From Oscheius tipulae (lineage: Eukaryota > Nematoda > Chromadorea > Rhabditida > Rhabditidae), in the NCBI GenBank assembly GCA_037178975.1, contig JASJZH010000005.1, forward strand, positions 1,116,001 through 1,180,000: a DNA stretch of 64,000 nt, given 5' to 3'. The notes under the pieces are model-generated. The model was given only the letters and a program-made list of their open reading frames with translations. It had not been told where the DNA came from and did no database searches. The position numbers and the translations under genes were made by a program. Shown in pieces: positions 1 to 9,858 of this stretch. Numbering within the stretch: the first letter of the stretch is position 1; each line of letters starts with the position of its first letter.

Positions 1-138
1 AAGACTGTTGGTGTTAGAAGTTCAACTAACTATGAAGGGAACATCGACAACGCGATCCCTGGTTATAGGGGAAACGACGGCCTGTCACCACATGAATTTG
101 CGAACAGTGAAGGATACGACTACACTACGTATGTTTAA
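1..138 (+). CDS. 3' end of a small protein gene, paralogue of the next gene
   Basis: The open frame enters from the left edge and stops with TAA at 136-138. It encodes a tail with the motif NAIPGYRG followed by a short acidic/aromatic end. The gene at 628-1083 ends in a related tail (NAIPGYTGPDAIRPQDFA), so the two are tandem paralogues. The IPGY-G motif recalls the PGYTG repeats of FAM166/CIMIP2 ciliary microtubule inner proteins, but that is a weak resemblance. No promoter is visible because the start lies outside the window. Confidence 0.4.
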   Translation, partial: KTVGVRSSTNYEGNIDNAIPGYRGNDGLSPHEFANSEGYDYTTYV

Positions 139-627
139 GGTGTTTGTTGAGCTCAAAACTATTTAGGCCTAACGACGATAAGTGAAGAAGATTTCCAAAA
201 GCAAGGCGACTAATTTTGGGATGTATTTTTCTGAATAAATGATCAGAGACCGATCAGTGGCACTGTACTGTTTTCCTAGACGTTCATCTAAGGTCAAAAC
301 ATTGCCTGTTATTGAGGAAGTTCATTGATATATAAGTTTTTCTGGAAAAGGGAGATTTCCAACACAGAGGATGCATTTCCTCCTTGGAGCGTCTTCCGTG
401 GCCAGTCTGATTGGTACTATTCCTCCTTTGAAAAAAAAACCTTCTGCCTGTAGGATTATATCGAACTATGAAGTCACTTTGTTTGTCACCAAGTGCACAA
501 GCCCCAGACAGTGGTACTAATAACAGCTAAAGCTGTTGTAAACAGTCTTAATTTCTCTCCACCATTATAAAATGAGGATCTGCAGTTTCATATAGCATTT
601 TTTTTTTTGATCGGCAACATCTTCGTA

Positions 628-1083
628 ATGGAACAATTGGAGCAGAAAAAGTACGAGGTTAGTTACTTCAACTCAAAAATACATTTATGATTTCAGCGCG
701 AATTGGTTTTGAGGAAAAAGTTTTGGAACAAAAGGTTCAGATAAAACCTGAGGTTAGCTACTCCAATTAAAAAAACACTCGCGATTTCAGGATGAACCGG
801 AAAAGTCAGAAGTAATGGAACAAAACAAAAAGAAGTTTGAGGTTGGTCTTTTTGACTTTGAAGAGCGGTCACGTTATCAGGGGGAACCCATCGGACGTAA
901 CATGCCGGCCGCTCTGAAGGGCGATCTCAACGATCTTGGAGGAATCGCTCCTGGTGGAGGAATCGCTCCTACAAAGGAAATTGCAAGAACGCGATTCCTG
1001 GTTACACAGGTCCCGACGCCATCAGACCCCAAGATTTCGCACAAAACAAGATGCAGGAGGGCAGAAAGAAGAACAAGGAGTAG
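628..1083 (+). CDS. Small multi-exon protein with NAIPGYTG tail
   Basis: ATG at 628 opens a 30 bp exon (MEQLEQKKYE). GT donors at 658 and 753 and acceptors ending at 713 and 790 give two more small exons, so the start is a chain of near-repeated Glu/Lys/Gln-rich units; the two introns are similar in sequence. The last segment ends at TAG 1081-1083 after NAIPGYTGPDAIRPQDFA and a Lys-rich tail. The frame between about 842 and 960 does not join cleanly: the tail frame differs from the exon-3 frame, and a 15 bp direct duplication (TGGAGGAATCGCTCC, twice) lies at the change. A further intron, or a frameshift caused by the duplication, is needed. The family is not recognised; a ciliary FAM166/CIMIP2-like tail is one possibility. 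Confidence 0.4.
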
Positions 1084-2279
1084 GCTCTCCAGATCTCTGT
1101 ACTCTGCCAGTTTTCTCTTCTGTGATCCATATTTATTTTCTGTCCATGATAAAACTAATCAAAATTCTGTTCCCATATTGGGAAATACAATAATAGCAAA
1201 CATATCGTTCCTCCAACCCTGGACTCACAGATCGAACTGCTTCATCCTGCAGTTTGACTACACAACGTCACGTTATCGTAAAATTGCGTCATGAGGATGC
1301 CCTGTCTCACCAGCTCGTCAGATCTGACACCACAAATCACTGTCATCTTTTTCTTGAATTTTGACCATATGATTTCTGCTAGTCGTTATCAGATAAAGTA
1401 ATTGCACAATGGTGAATCAGGTGTCAAAAAACTGAAATAAACTTTGAACTCATTATCAGAAACGAAAAAATCTTCAAACACTGCCGTAGCCTGTCACGGC
1501 AACCTCAGTCTCTAAAAAGGAAGAACTGAAGTTAGACATTTATAGTTTTTCTTCGCCTGAATACTGTGATATTATGCCAACTGGCTGGTTTATTAAGTAG
1601 AGAAAAGGAGTAGAGAATAGGTTGCTTCTGCTGATGGTAGGCTAAACTTGAGTACAAATAGGTCCGCAAGTACTCAGTACTCACTACTATTTGCTATTTG
1701 CTCTTCCTTCTCTCGTCATCTGACTCACCGATTGAGAACACATAGACTCACGATTTAGGACAGAAAAAAGTAGCTTTCAAATTGTCTTATGATTATTAAA
1801 ATGGTCTAATGCTTGTTGGAAAAATCTGGTTTATCAAAAACCGAAGTTGCTCAAATTCAGATTACAATTTCGAATTATTCACTGCTTTAACTGAATCCTT
1901 TCATTTTGCTGTTATGATTTCTATGAAATTGATATTTGAGACGGAGAATTTTCATAAGATAGCTGCACCCAAGAGCACATTTTGATCTACAGAACTGCGA
2001 TCACACTTTTTTGTCCATTCAGTCATTGAACTTTCGACTCTCTAATCTAATCGTCAAGCTGAATACGCGATTGAGATAAAAAAAATGACAGTAAAGATCT
2101 TCAGAGTCATTAATAGATTATTCAATGGCGAGGACATGATTAGCATGTGCACCAAGACTCACAATCAGAAAAAGAAATTCATAGAAGGTTCAAAGGAAGT
2201 GAACAAGTCATAACGCAGAGAACCGTATAAAGACAGGGAGACAGAGAGACAGAGGAACTAACCGATTTTCTTTTTACAG
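1084..2279. other. Non-coding interval, nothing recognised
   Basis: AT-rich sequence without a convincing exon on either strand. A GACAG-type purine tract lies near 2237-2262 just before the next exon, as in several other introns and flanks here. Confidence 0.5.
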
Positions 2280-2870
2280 ACGCCTCTGTCTTCTCCGGAA
2301 AAGTGTGGAGCAGAACAACAATGAGTTCATCCCCAAACGACCACCAAGCAAGTACGATGGCATGAGACTCTGTACGGCTGAAGAACTCTCCCGAATCTAC
2401 AAGCTTCATCTCCCTGCCATCATGCACTTTTTGACGGATTCCTTCCCCGGATATGCGGAAATGGAAGAGGATTTCAAGTTCCCTCTCTTCCAATCCTTCA
2501 TGGCTTTTATGTGGCGACTGGATAATGCCTGCAGAAAGCCTAAAACTGGCGTTGCTCCTGTAGATTTCTCTAAAATGTAGGTTTGAAATTCATCTCAGCT
2601 TTATGAAGTTTAGAAATGTCGTCTCCGAGACCACCTTCCTGGACATGGAAGAGATTGAAATTTTCATCTCTCAGGTTCCAAACTGTATCAGTCGTAAAGA
2701 TCGGATTATAAAGTTAGTTTGAATAAATTTCTATGTAAAAAAACTTTTTTAGATCTTTGGGAGACTGTATGGGTCGACCTAGGCAACGAACTGGTCCATT
2801 AATAGCTACATGTTTATTGAAGGAAACATTCTATGAACAACTTCCTATTTTCGGCTAAAATTACTGATTA
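2280..2870 (+). CDS. Nuclear hormone receptor ligand-binding domain fragment
   Basis: After an acceptor ending TTTTTACAG at 2279, an exon runs to about 2578 and encodes helical sequence with the pattern of nematode supernumerary NHR ligand-binding domains: an LT/CTAEEL lead, then HFLTDSFPGYAEM, then FPLFQSFMAFMWRLDNA. A short intron (about 2579-2615) leads to a second exon with FLDMEEIEIFISQVP, matching the usual D-x-x-N/E-x-F element, and another donor near 2712 leads to a weak third exon. No C4 zinc-finger DNA-binding domain and no clear helix 12 are visible, so this is either the end of a gene whose 5' exons I cannot see or a decayed copy. Such receptors are transcription factors expanded in nematodes. 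Confidence 0.5.
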
Positions 2871-3050
2871 CATGTACATCCGAGCTCTGGAGTAGTTGGT
2901 GAGGCACTGACGGGACTATTCGAAGATACTCGACAAGTGAAAGCACTATAATAATGGTATTCCCTTGATCTGCTCCTCCCCAGCCATATTGCTCACAAGT
3001 CAATAGGACCGAGACAACGGATAGCGTGGCAGAATCCTCGGACGCATAGT

Positions 3051-3503
3051 TTACCTAAAATATTGGGACAAATGACAGCCTTCAATAGAACCCACCACTA
3101 CTTGAGGATCATATACTGTATTTACGATGATAAAAACAGCACCATAACCTGTACAGGTAATGTTAAGCTGACTGCATCCATCCGATCCAACAGGATAAGA
3201 AAACGTCTCGTATCCCAGTACAATTGGCTCCCCAAAGTCAATTGCATTGTTTCCGACAACGGCTGGTGAGCATGTGTTGCAAGTACTTTGTCTGAGCAGC
3301 AATTTTAGAGAAGTTTGAGCGAAAAATACCTTTCTGCGAGCCCTAGAACTGTCAGATCTGCTGTCGACCGTCTCTCCATCCCAGAATTTCAGATTCATTC
3401 CGGTATGGGAGGAAAGTTGGGCTAGTTTGTCATCCTTGCTGTCAGCACCAGTGACAGATAGAGTTATGAAAAGAAAAAGAAGGAAAATTAGAGCGAGGTG
3501 CAT
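3051..3503 (-). CDS. Secreted Cys-rich protein, C6-domain-like
   Basis: Start chosen at ATG 3503 because the next about 20 residues (MHLALIFLLFLFITLSVTGA) form a clear signal peptide; the open frame extends further upstream but without that property. The mature part is about 130 residues. After a charged linker it has CNTC, a GC, an ITC-TG and a final GC motif, which fits the spacing style of nematode C6/DUF281 extracellular domains. A cryptic GT...CAG pair lies after the ARRK residues, but splicing it would break the Cys frame, so I read the exon through. It is probably secreted; its function is unknown. Minus strand, divergent from the NHR fragment. Confidence 0.5.
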   Translation of the reverse strand: MHLALIFLLFLFITLSVTGADSKDDKLAQLSSHTGMNLKFWDGETVDSRSDSSRARRKVFFAQTSLKLLLRQSTCNTCSPAVVGNNAIDFGEPIVLGYETFSYPVGSDGCSQLNITCTGYGAVFIIVNTVYDPQVVVGSIEGCHLSQYFR

Positions 3504-3888
3504 GTTGGAATGTTTGAATTTTCCAGGAGAACATTTATATACAAGCCGTTCAGCAACAGTGATCAATCGGTTCGTAGAGCTTAATCGAGAGTTTGCATGG
3601 GAAATACAGGTCAAAAGGTTAGTTTTTAGGTTTTGCATTACCATATTTCTGTTTGGGCAAATTCGGACACAATTTCCTGTATCATGGGGGCAGCCAACTA
3701 ATAAAGTATGACCAAGGCAGGCTTTTTACCCTTTGAAATATCGTTGGAACTGTTATTTTGTACCGAAAACTAGCAGTTGGAGAAAGTTTTATGGTTTTTA
3801 ATGCTGTAAGCCTTCGTAACTACCCTTGTTCGACCACCGTCATGTTCTTCGATGCAAAAGAAAAGATGTAATTTCATTTTGTACCCCA

Positions 3889-6714
3889 TTACTCACTCAT
3901 CTGATTATTCTGCGACAGGTTATGTTTCCAGTCTGATCTCGGCTCGTGATTCCTAATCAAAATCGGATCAATGACTTGAGCCAGAGGCATCAGTGCAGAA
4001 GAGGTTTGGGAAATGAACGGGGCATGCATTTCAAGATAGGCAAAACCGTAACTGAGAAGAGCTGGGATAAAGGTGAAGACCATCGGGACCATTGTCTGAA
4101 ACCTCCTTTATGTTAAAACTTGAGTTTAAGAAACCTGTAAGATCAGGAGAATGAAGAGTCGTTGCTGAAGTTTGTTGTAAGTTGAACTCTTGTCAGCCAT
4201 TCGAGTTGCGGAGCGGAAGGCTCTGATAATCTTCGTCATGCAGAAGATGCAGATTCCCATGCAGGTATCGATGACCAAGGTCCAGATGATCAGGATGAAG
4301 GCAGTTTCAAGAACTACGTGACCGTTTTTCTAGAAAGTAGAAGGTAACAAAATAAGAATCCCGTGGCTTTTCAACTTGCAATCTGTTTCTATCCAAAAGA
4401 CACCGTTGTGGTTTCTTAAGAGATTCAAAACTACTGTTGGCTAAAAACCTATCTTCAGACTTTTGCGACACTTGCGACGCTAATCAGACTCGAAAAATTG
4501 TGCATGGTCTAGACAAGTTATTATCAATAAAGTTCAATCTCAAAGGTCAAGAAGTACCGAAGGATGGCTGCCGTTACGTAATTCCAGACTACCGTATTCC
4601 CGCGTACATCAAGCTTGTAATGAACTATGACTACGATGAACCAGTCTTTGGTTTAGCTGATATAATCACTGTGACGCTCATCTAAACTTAGAAAGACCAC
4701 AGTAACCGACTGAACAGTCACCTTGTTAGTCAGCCATGAATATTTTCTTCTCACAGAAATCAGAGAAGACTCGAGGGAGTTTCACATTACACACAACACC
4801 AAGAAAGGATTATGCGACAGATGTTGTTCTTATCCTCTGGCACTGCTTTTGTATTTTCTCGTGCTCCAGAATTCTCAGAAAGAAATAAAAACTCACAAAC
4901 ATGGGAGCTCCCTCATAGGAAATCTTGTCCAGTTCCAGATGTAAATCTCCATAACTGATATCTTTGAAGTTTTCCTCGATATCCGGATTTAGACGCATGT
5001 ATCCCGTAACGGGACCAGCACAAATGACCAGGATTCCAAAGTAGATGACCACAAGAGTCAAAAACTTTGCCCGGCTTGTGAAACCAGCTCAAACTCTGAG
5101 GTCTGAAATGTTTTTTTCATTGTTATTTTGGGCTCTTGACTCACGAGCACATCACAAAGTACCGATAGATGAATGGGTAAGTCAGGATGAGTAGGAGTTT
5201 GATGTAACAGGTTGAAAAGAAGCAGATGAGATAAGGACCGAGCTCCCGAGAGACACGTTGCACCGTAGCGTAGAAGAGCCAGTCTTTTTCACTTGGCTCA
5301 AAGACCTGAACTTTCAATTTGTTCGAGCTAGTTGTGGGACGAACCGGAACCATAATCAGGGTTACAGTAGTATGAATCACCGCTACCAGGCTGTAGAAGA
5401 AGAGGAGAACTTTGTAGGAACCTATGTCCTTCCCGGATCTGGAAGTTAAAGATTAATCTCTTGATTAACTGCAATTTAGGCAAGTTCGTCAGCGGGGTCA
5501 CGTTTTGAAGCTACGTGTCGTTTTAAATGTGACAAGTTGCAAGTCACAGTATCATGTACATCCCACTCAATTGATCTCCAATCATCACTTATTGTCATCA
5601 CTGGATTGTCTAGTATCTCTTTGATTTTGGGTCTGGAGATCTGTTATTGTTATTCAGTCCCTTATCTTTTACTCTTTCTATAAGCTTTTCATGAAATATT
5701 TTGACATTGTCTCCAACAGCTGTCAAATTGTCGTCTGTCCTTATGTTTATGTTATCCCGTCTCTTATCCCAGACTCTTTAAACTACGCTACCCTTTTCTA
5801 AGCCGCTTATCTACTAAACATTCTATAATAACATTATTACCGAATGTCTTGAACGTTTGAATTGTAGCCATGAAAATGCTGGACTGTTCTCTGTCTCAGG
5901 TGTTCTGTCAGTCAGTAAAGTCTCTGTTTGTATCATTTTTACCAGTTTTAAGGGTTTTTTCCCGAAGAAACTGAGGTATGTGCAGAGCAAATGAATACCA
6001 TACCGTAACCGAAGGTGCTGGTGGTGCTGCAGGAGGCTAATTTCGGCATCCACTAAGATTTGTCTACAAGGATAGCAACGCCCTTAAAGGGCTAAAGTTA
6101 TAGCGAGGACAATTTGAAATAGATTAGCTTCACCGTTTCTCACTGTCAGTCTGCCTGTCCTCTGTCTCCCCTTCGCACTCCATTCGTGTAAAAAAGCGAA
6201 GCTCTGGTCCTTGTGTGACTTGTTATGTCTCTCTGCACACAATAATTACCCTCTTTACCCTCGATAACAGCTTTCGACTCACACACAGAGAGACGTGAAT
6301 TTAATGGGATCCCAAATTCTCTAGAAAATCAAGTGAAACTCCTGAAGGCGAAATCGTGATTGGATCCCCGAAATGAGGTTTCTGCAGCGTCCCCAGTTTT
6401 GGTTACGGTTGTGTACTCTTTTTCTTAGCAGATCTTGTAACATTGTCATTTCTGCCGGGGAAACCTTAGAATACACTTTCTGGACTGATATCTATATATC
6501 CAACTACTTTTCTTTGGAAAGAGACAATGGTCTCTGCCTAACTGTAATACGTTTTTAAGATGATTTTGTTAATCTAAACCTGCTACACAATGTTTGAACG
6601 TTTAAACAAACTCTGAACTCACTTGAAAGCGATCAGTGGCAGGAGAATCACATTGAGGGCGATGGCTGCCACACTCAGTCCGGTCATGATGTCACTGACA
6701 AGTTGAGGAGCCAT
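3889..6714 (-). pseudogene. Str-superfamily chemoreceptor copy A, apparently disabled
   Basis: Seven-transmembrane chemoreceptor of the nematode Str superfamily, read as exons 6714-6623, 5438-5345, 5305-5145, 5102-4897, 4329-4135 and 4095-3889. Start MAPQLVSDIM with TM1 following; family features include a YRYFV motif after TM3, CAGPVTGYMRLNP in the loop after TM4 and a late DPILI in TM7. Introns sit where they do in copies B and C, including a 39 bp one after LIMVP. Two lesions: in exon 4 a five-T run shifts the frame between WFHKPGK and the TM4 segment that follows, and after DPILI the tail departs from the FxFIGEHR sequence of the paralogues. Such receptors act in sensory neurons. A homopolymer sequencing error could explain the first lesion but not the second. 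Confidence 0.75.
5439..6622 (-). other. Large first intron of chemoreceptor A
   Basis: 1.2 kb between the first two exons of copy A, bounded by GTGAGT at 6622 and a TTCCAG acceptor at 5439. No gene is supported inside. The same intron is absent from copy B, where the homologous codons are contiguous in one exon. Confidence 0.55.
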
Positions 6715-7740
6715 TTCTCGTGGAGAAGCTGCTGATCAAGGGTCTTGAGAATTCCAGAAAAGGTTTATATACCCTCTGGGTTAATCCCTCCCCTTTCAGA
6801 TTTCTTGTTCCTAGTGACTAAGACGTCAGGATCGTTCTACATACACAAGAATCTATGCTCTATGTTTTTCATAGCTGGGTCAAATGAGGGAAAAAGCAAA
6901 AGAACAAAGTCTGTGGAACAGAAAGAAACTTTCTTGGAACCGAAAACATCGTGATCTTGTTGAACTCGGTTCGGAGAGCCGAACCATTGTACGAAGACGA
7001 ACAGAAGAGGGTGTTCTCAAATGTTGAAATCTTGCAAACACTTTAATACCTGTTCAATTTTAAATGTCAAGCGGTTTAGTATTTGAAAAGATTAGGAGCT
7101 TGTTCCTGCTTTCAGCCTGGCATTAGATAGGGAAAACAGACCGTTTTTGTAGTTGGCTGAGGGGAAGAATGGGAAGAGGAAACATAACCAGAATTATACC
7201 AAACTCGGTTACGATACTTGAGTTTCCAGTTTGAAATTACGCTGCAAATATTTGGCTCTTCCATCCAGCATTTGCTATCCATTTTAAAAAGACACCCATT
7301 TTTGGAATCCTCAGAAAACCCTTTTGTTCACCTTGCTTGGAAGAAAAGCAAATGATCTAGAGATTCAACCACACTATTTCTTAACTTGTACCAGGGATTC
7401 TTTAAAGGATAGAAGTAAATTCGATCCTTTCGGTTTTGCACATCAAGAAAAAAATGAAAACCTGTTATTCTCATCCTGAATATCTTATCTTTGCAGAACA
7501 TCAGTTCCAAGATAGATCTTTGGACTATACTCTCCCTTGTTTACCTCATATTTTCCCAAATCTCAGGCATATAGCAAAAGTAAATAATTGAGGAAGTACG
7601 CTTTTTTGATAATGAGATTGCAGATGTTCGAAGTTTTCATGCAATAAACCAGGAATCTCATACAAGAAGCTTTAAAGTTTACTGCACAAAAACTTGTTTT
7701 GATGATTGTTTTGACATTTGTTACGTAACTCGCAACATTT
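6715..7740. other. Interval between chemoreceptors A and B
   Basis: No supported gene. Short AT-rich ORFs lack family resemblance and splice context. It should contain the promoter of copy A, but no specific element is recognisable. Confidence 0.5.
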
Positions 7741-9357
7741 TTACGAAACAATATTTAAATTATCAGATGGTTGAACTCTTGAGACCGTAGTATCCGTTAC
7801 CGATCCCATTGCTACAATGTTCTGCCGGAGAACAATTCTCTAAAAATATGTTAATAAGGAAGAGGTATGACTGGTAATGGAATAGCAGAGCACTGCGAGA
7901 CTAGCAGTGTCCCGCAAAGCTTACGCTATCCCATTACGGTCATACCCTATATCTTTTGAACAGACCTTAAAGGCGTTCACTAGTCCAAGTCTGTACTCTC
8001 CGATAAAAGTGAATATCAATATGGGATCAAGCAGCTGAGCCATGGGCATAAATGCCGAAACAATCTCTGAGATGAAGGGTGGAGCTTTAGTGCCAAGAAA
8101 CGCCAAGCCGTAGGTCAAGAGACCTGGGGTGAAGGTGAAGATGAAGGGGATCGTGGTCTGCAACATATTTTGTTTAAAAGATCAGAAAGACAGAAAGACA
8201 TAGAGACAGTGAGACAGAAAATATTGTCACCTGTAGTATCAGAAGAACAAAAAGTCGTTTCTGTAACCTCCGAAAGTTGGCACTTTCAGTTGTCAAGCTT
8301 GCAGCAGATATGAATTCTTGAATGATCTTGACACAGCAGAAGCAGCATACAATAGTTGCGCCCATAATCGCTATGGTGTAGACTGTGAGAATGTAGGCCG
8401 TCTCTTTAACGAAATGACCGTCTTTCTGAAAATGTTTCGGCTTTACATTTTTATTTTGTGTTTCAAAACAACTGCTCGTTTTTCTCTTACTGTACTCACA
8501 TACATCGGAGCTCCAATATACGCAATTTTATCTAATTGTATGGGATTTCCTTCTTCAGCATAACTGATAGCGATTTCAGTATTTAACCGCATATACGCGG
8601 TCACGGGTCCTGCACAACACGCCACAACCCCAACATAGATAAAAACAAGGATTATAATTTTCTTTGGCCTCTGGAACCAAACAAGAAGGTGCGGTCTGAA
8701 ATAGTTTTCAACCTTCGAGATTTTTCAACTTACGCGCACATGACAAAATATCGATACAGGAAAGAGTAGGCCAAGATGAGAAGAAGTATGATGTAACAGG
8801 TAGAAAATGTGCAGATAATGTAAGAACCAAGCTCACGGGGTACTCTTGATACAGATGAGTAAAATAGCCAGCCTTTTTCACTGGGTTCGATGACCTGAAA
8901 AGACGAAGTTATGTCTTAATAGGTAGGTTAACACGCCCATTACCGAACAATTGGCAGAAGCAAAAATTGTGAATCGTGTTCAGCTCCCTTGAAAGCCCTA
9001 GAAATAAAAAAATTTGATCGCTTGTACTATTTTGAAAAAATGCGCATGCCCGAGTGGTTTGCGCGACTGTTTAAAAGTCACAATGTCCCAGGTTCGATTC
9101 CCCGTACTGCGAAATCTTTTATTTTTCTACTCCTGAGGTTTTGCAAGGAATACGGTGTTTTGAAACAAACTAAAAGAACGTACCGGGACCATAATTAAAG
9201 TCGTTGCCGTGTGGACAATTGCTACAACACTATAGAGGAAGAGTAATACTCTGTAAGAACCAATATCTCGTCCCGATTTGAATGCGATAAGAGGTAGTAG
9301 GATGAGATTGAAAGGCTGTCGCGCTTAGACTGGTCATGACATCTCCAAGAATTGTCA
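7741..9357 (-). CDS. Str-superfamily chemoreceptor copy B, one frameshift
   Basis: Exons read as 9357-9184, 8894-8734, 8695-8500, 8425-8231, 8157-7966 and 7839-7741. Conserved blocks in order: N-terminal TM1 with LILLPLIAFKSGRDIGSY, LIMVP, EPSEKGWLFY, SFLYRYFVMCA, WFQRPKK, CAGPVTAYMRLN, KDGHFVKETAYI, LQKRLFVLLILQ, TFTPGLLTYG, and DPILIFTFIGEYR near the C-terminus. All splice sites are GT/AG. The only break is in exon 1: one extra T (GCCTTTC) separates the ATG frame from the TM1 frame, and no alternative in-frame start exists because a stop precedes. It is either a recent pseudogene or a one-base sequence error. The last intron (7840-7965) is absent from copy C. Predicted chemosensory GPCR. 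Confidence 0.75.
7840..7965 (-). repeat. Copy-B-specific intron built around a hairpin
   Basis: This 126 bp intron separates codons that are contiguous in copy C (GFK then RFVLRQ). Most of it is an imperfect inverted repeat: 7864-7886 pairs with 7925-7946, and between them the CACTGC/GCAGTG arms form an inner stem. It looks like a small TIR element that became an intron. Confidence 0.6.
9043..9111 (+). tRNA. tRNA-like sequence (probable pseudogene or SINE head)
   Basis: It lies inside intron 1 of chemoreceptor B, on the opposite strand. A box TGCCCGAGTGG and B box GGTTCGATTCC match pol III internal promoters of the Leu/Ser type. CGCA/TGCG can close an acceptor stem of 4 bp, and GACT/AGTC closes a 7 nt anticodon loop GTTTAAA, which would place UUA at the anticodon. 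The T stem pairs poorly (3 of 5) and there is no long variable arm. These defects argue for a tRNA pseudogene or tRNA-derived repeat. Confidence 0.4.
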
Positions 9358-9858
9358 TTTTGGAGAAAGGAAAATACTGGACGTTCTCACTTATATACCT
9401 CCTCTGGAGAGATTAGCCTTTCACACGTTCCTAAAACTTGGCAAAACACTCGTTAATTTATGTATAAGGGTACGATAATCCCTTAAATGCATTTGCGGTC
9501 TAGCCTTGGAAACATTTGTGCAAGAATTTTGTTCACACTTTTGTGTTTATGGAGTACAACGGGTAGGCGGTCTTATTTTCTTTTTGGCTTCATCTTGGAA
9601 TGCCTCAGTTTTCCACCTCACATTTTCCAACATTTTCAGGTTTAGCAAAGCAGTAGCATTTTCTATAACTGCGAAAAGATTAAAAATAGTTCGACATTCT
9701 TGTACTTTAAGCAGGGACAAAGTACACGAGGCAGTGGAAGAAATTACGAGAAATACAATGGATAACTTGCTACACTGGATACACGGTAAATGAGACACAT
9801 GCACAGAATCATGCTCAAGATTAAGATAGACAGATTCATATTTATGTGGACTAAGTCT
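9358..9858. other. Interval between chemoreceptors B and C
   Basis: No supported gene. Overlapping ORFs on both strands at 9506-9804 are complementary to each other and resemble no family I know. Should include the copy B promoter. Confidence 0.5.

Noticed and set aside
2179-2493. Minus-strand ORF opposite the nuclear-receptor exon
   Set aside because: The plus strand carries the recognisable ligand-binding pattern with splice sites; the antisense frame has none.
4437-4685. Plus-strand 82-codon ORF in an intron of chemoreceptor A
   Set aside because: No family resemblance, no splice or promoter context, and it lies within an intron defined by paralogue comparison.
9547-9804. Overlapping ORFs on both strands between chemoreceptors B and C
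   Set aside because: They are complementary to each other with no motif or splice support.
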